Source: Candidatus Aminicenantota bacterium
Lineage (GTDB): Bacteria; Acidobacteriota; Aminicenantia; UBA2199
Length of the DNA: 5,490 nt
NCBI GenBank assembly: GCA_030620255.1
Contig: JAUXFB010000119.1
Coordinates: 1-5,490, forward strand
Direction of reading: 5' to 3'
Positions 5,240-5,490 of this stretch are shown piece after piece. Within the stretch, counting starts at the first letter, position 1, and the number at the start of each line of letters is the position of its first letter. The notes under the pieces are model-generated. The model saw only the letters and a list, made by a program, of their open reading frames with translations, had not been told where the DNA came from and ran no database searches. The translations under genes and the position numbers were made by a program.

Positions 5240-5490
5240 ATGTATAAAAGAGGAATTTTAATTTTTATGATTATTTTTATGTTCTTTGCTGGAGATTTGA
5301 TAGAAGGAGTTATTGGTAAAGCGTCAAAAGTATATAAAACTCCGGGGGACCATCCTACAGGCATGACATTTGATGGGAATTATATCTGGATTTGTGACAG
5401 TTCTACATATAAAATATATAAAGTTAATCCCTTAAATGGGAAAGTAGAAAAATCGATTGAAGCTCCTGGTTTTGATCCAAGGGGTGTGGC
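5240..5490 (+). CDS. Secreted beta-propeller-like protein (NHL/YncE-like), 5' part only
   Basis: An open frame of 83 complete codons runs from an ATG with a strong ribosome binding site to the right edge of the window with no stop, so the 3' end is missing. The N-terminus (MYKRG, then hydrophobic residues to about 17, ending in FFAG) reads as a signal peptide. From about residue 38 the sequence has propeller-blade character: HPTGMTFDGNYIWICDSST followed by YKIYKVNP and GKVEKSI, then the start of a second blade with PGFDPRGV. Such blades occur in NHL, SMP-30, YncE and glutaminyl-cyclotransferase-like proteins, and the visible part cannot separate these. A C-terminal enzymatic domain may lie beyond the window. 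The gene follows the lipid kinase by 74 bases (5166-5239), with no G+C-containing terminator and only weak promoter-like words (TTGATA at 5191-5196), so co-transcription is possible. Confidence 0.75.
   Translation, partial: MYKRGILIFMIIFMFFAGDLIEGVIGKASKVYKTPGDHPTGMTFDGNYIWICDSSTYKIYKVNPLNGKVEKSIEAPGFDPRGV

Overview
The window is very AT-rich bacterial DNA using the standard code (TAA and TGA both act as stops, Trp is TGG). It carries six protein genes packed with little spare sequence. A sigma-54-dependent response regulator plus a DUF374 acyltransferase suggest a diderm (Gram-negative-type) bacterium. The DUF6599 gene fits an anaerobic or uncultivated lineage, but I cannot name a phylum from this sequence.

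Layout. At 16-921 (+) is a secreted DUF6599-family protein of unknown function. It converges, with an 18-base gap, on a three-gene minus-strand operon read from 4051 down to 940. The operon order is: an NtrC-type sigma-54 response regulator (4051-2687), a DUF374/LPLAT-type acyltransferase (2709-2053, overlapping the regulator by 23 bases), and 6-phosphofructokinase (2037-940, 15 bases further on with a strong ribosome binding site). A 163-base divergent intergenic region (4052-4214) separates this operon from a YegS/BmrU-type lipid (diacylglycerol) kinase homologue at 4215-5165 (+). After a 74-base spacer, a secreted beta-propeller-like protein begins at 5240 (+) and runs off the right edge.

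How the parts may work together. The regulator is the promoter-proximal gene of an operon containing an envelope-lipid acyltransferase and a committed glycolytic enzyme, and it sits opposite a lipid kinase homologue. A link between envelope lipid synthesis and carbon flux is possible, but this is inference from gene order only. No partner histidine kinase and no convincing sigma-54 promoter is visible here, so the regulator's targets probably lie elsewhere.

Most worth a second look: (1) both divergent genes have a TATAAT exactly 6 bases upstream of an ATG, no Shine-Dalgarno sequence, and in-frame stops that block upstream starts, which is the arrangement of leaderless mRNAs; (2) the lipid kinase has GGDTT in place of the family's GGDGT nucleotide-binding motif; (3) the phosphofructokinase combines the ATP-type Gly and the PPi-type Lys at the two residues that diagnose phosphoryl donor; (4) the regulator has GSYTDA in place of GAFTGA; (5) a perfect 8-base tandem repeat lies just upstream of the operon promoter. 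I see no mobile element, CRISPR array, RNA gene or clearly novel multi-gene system.
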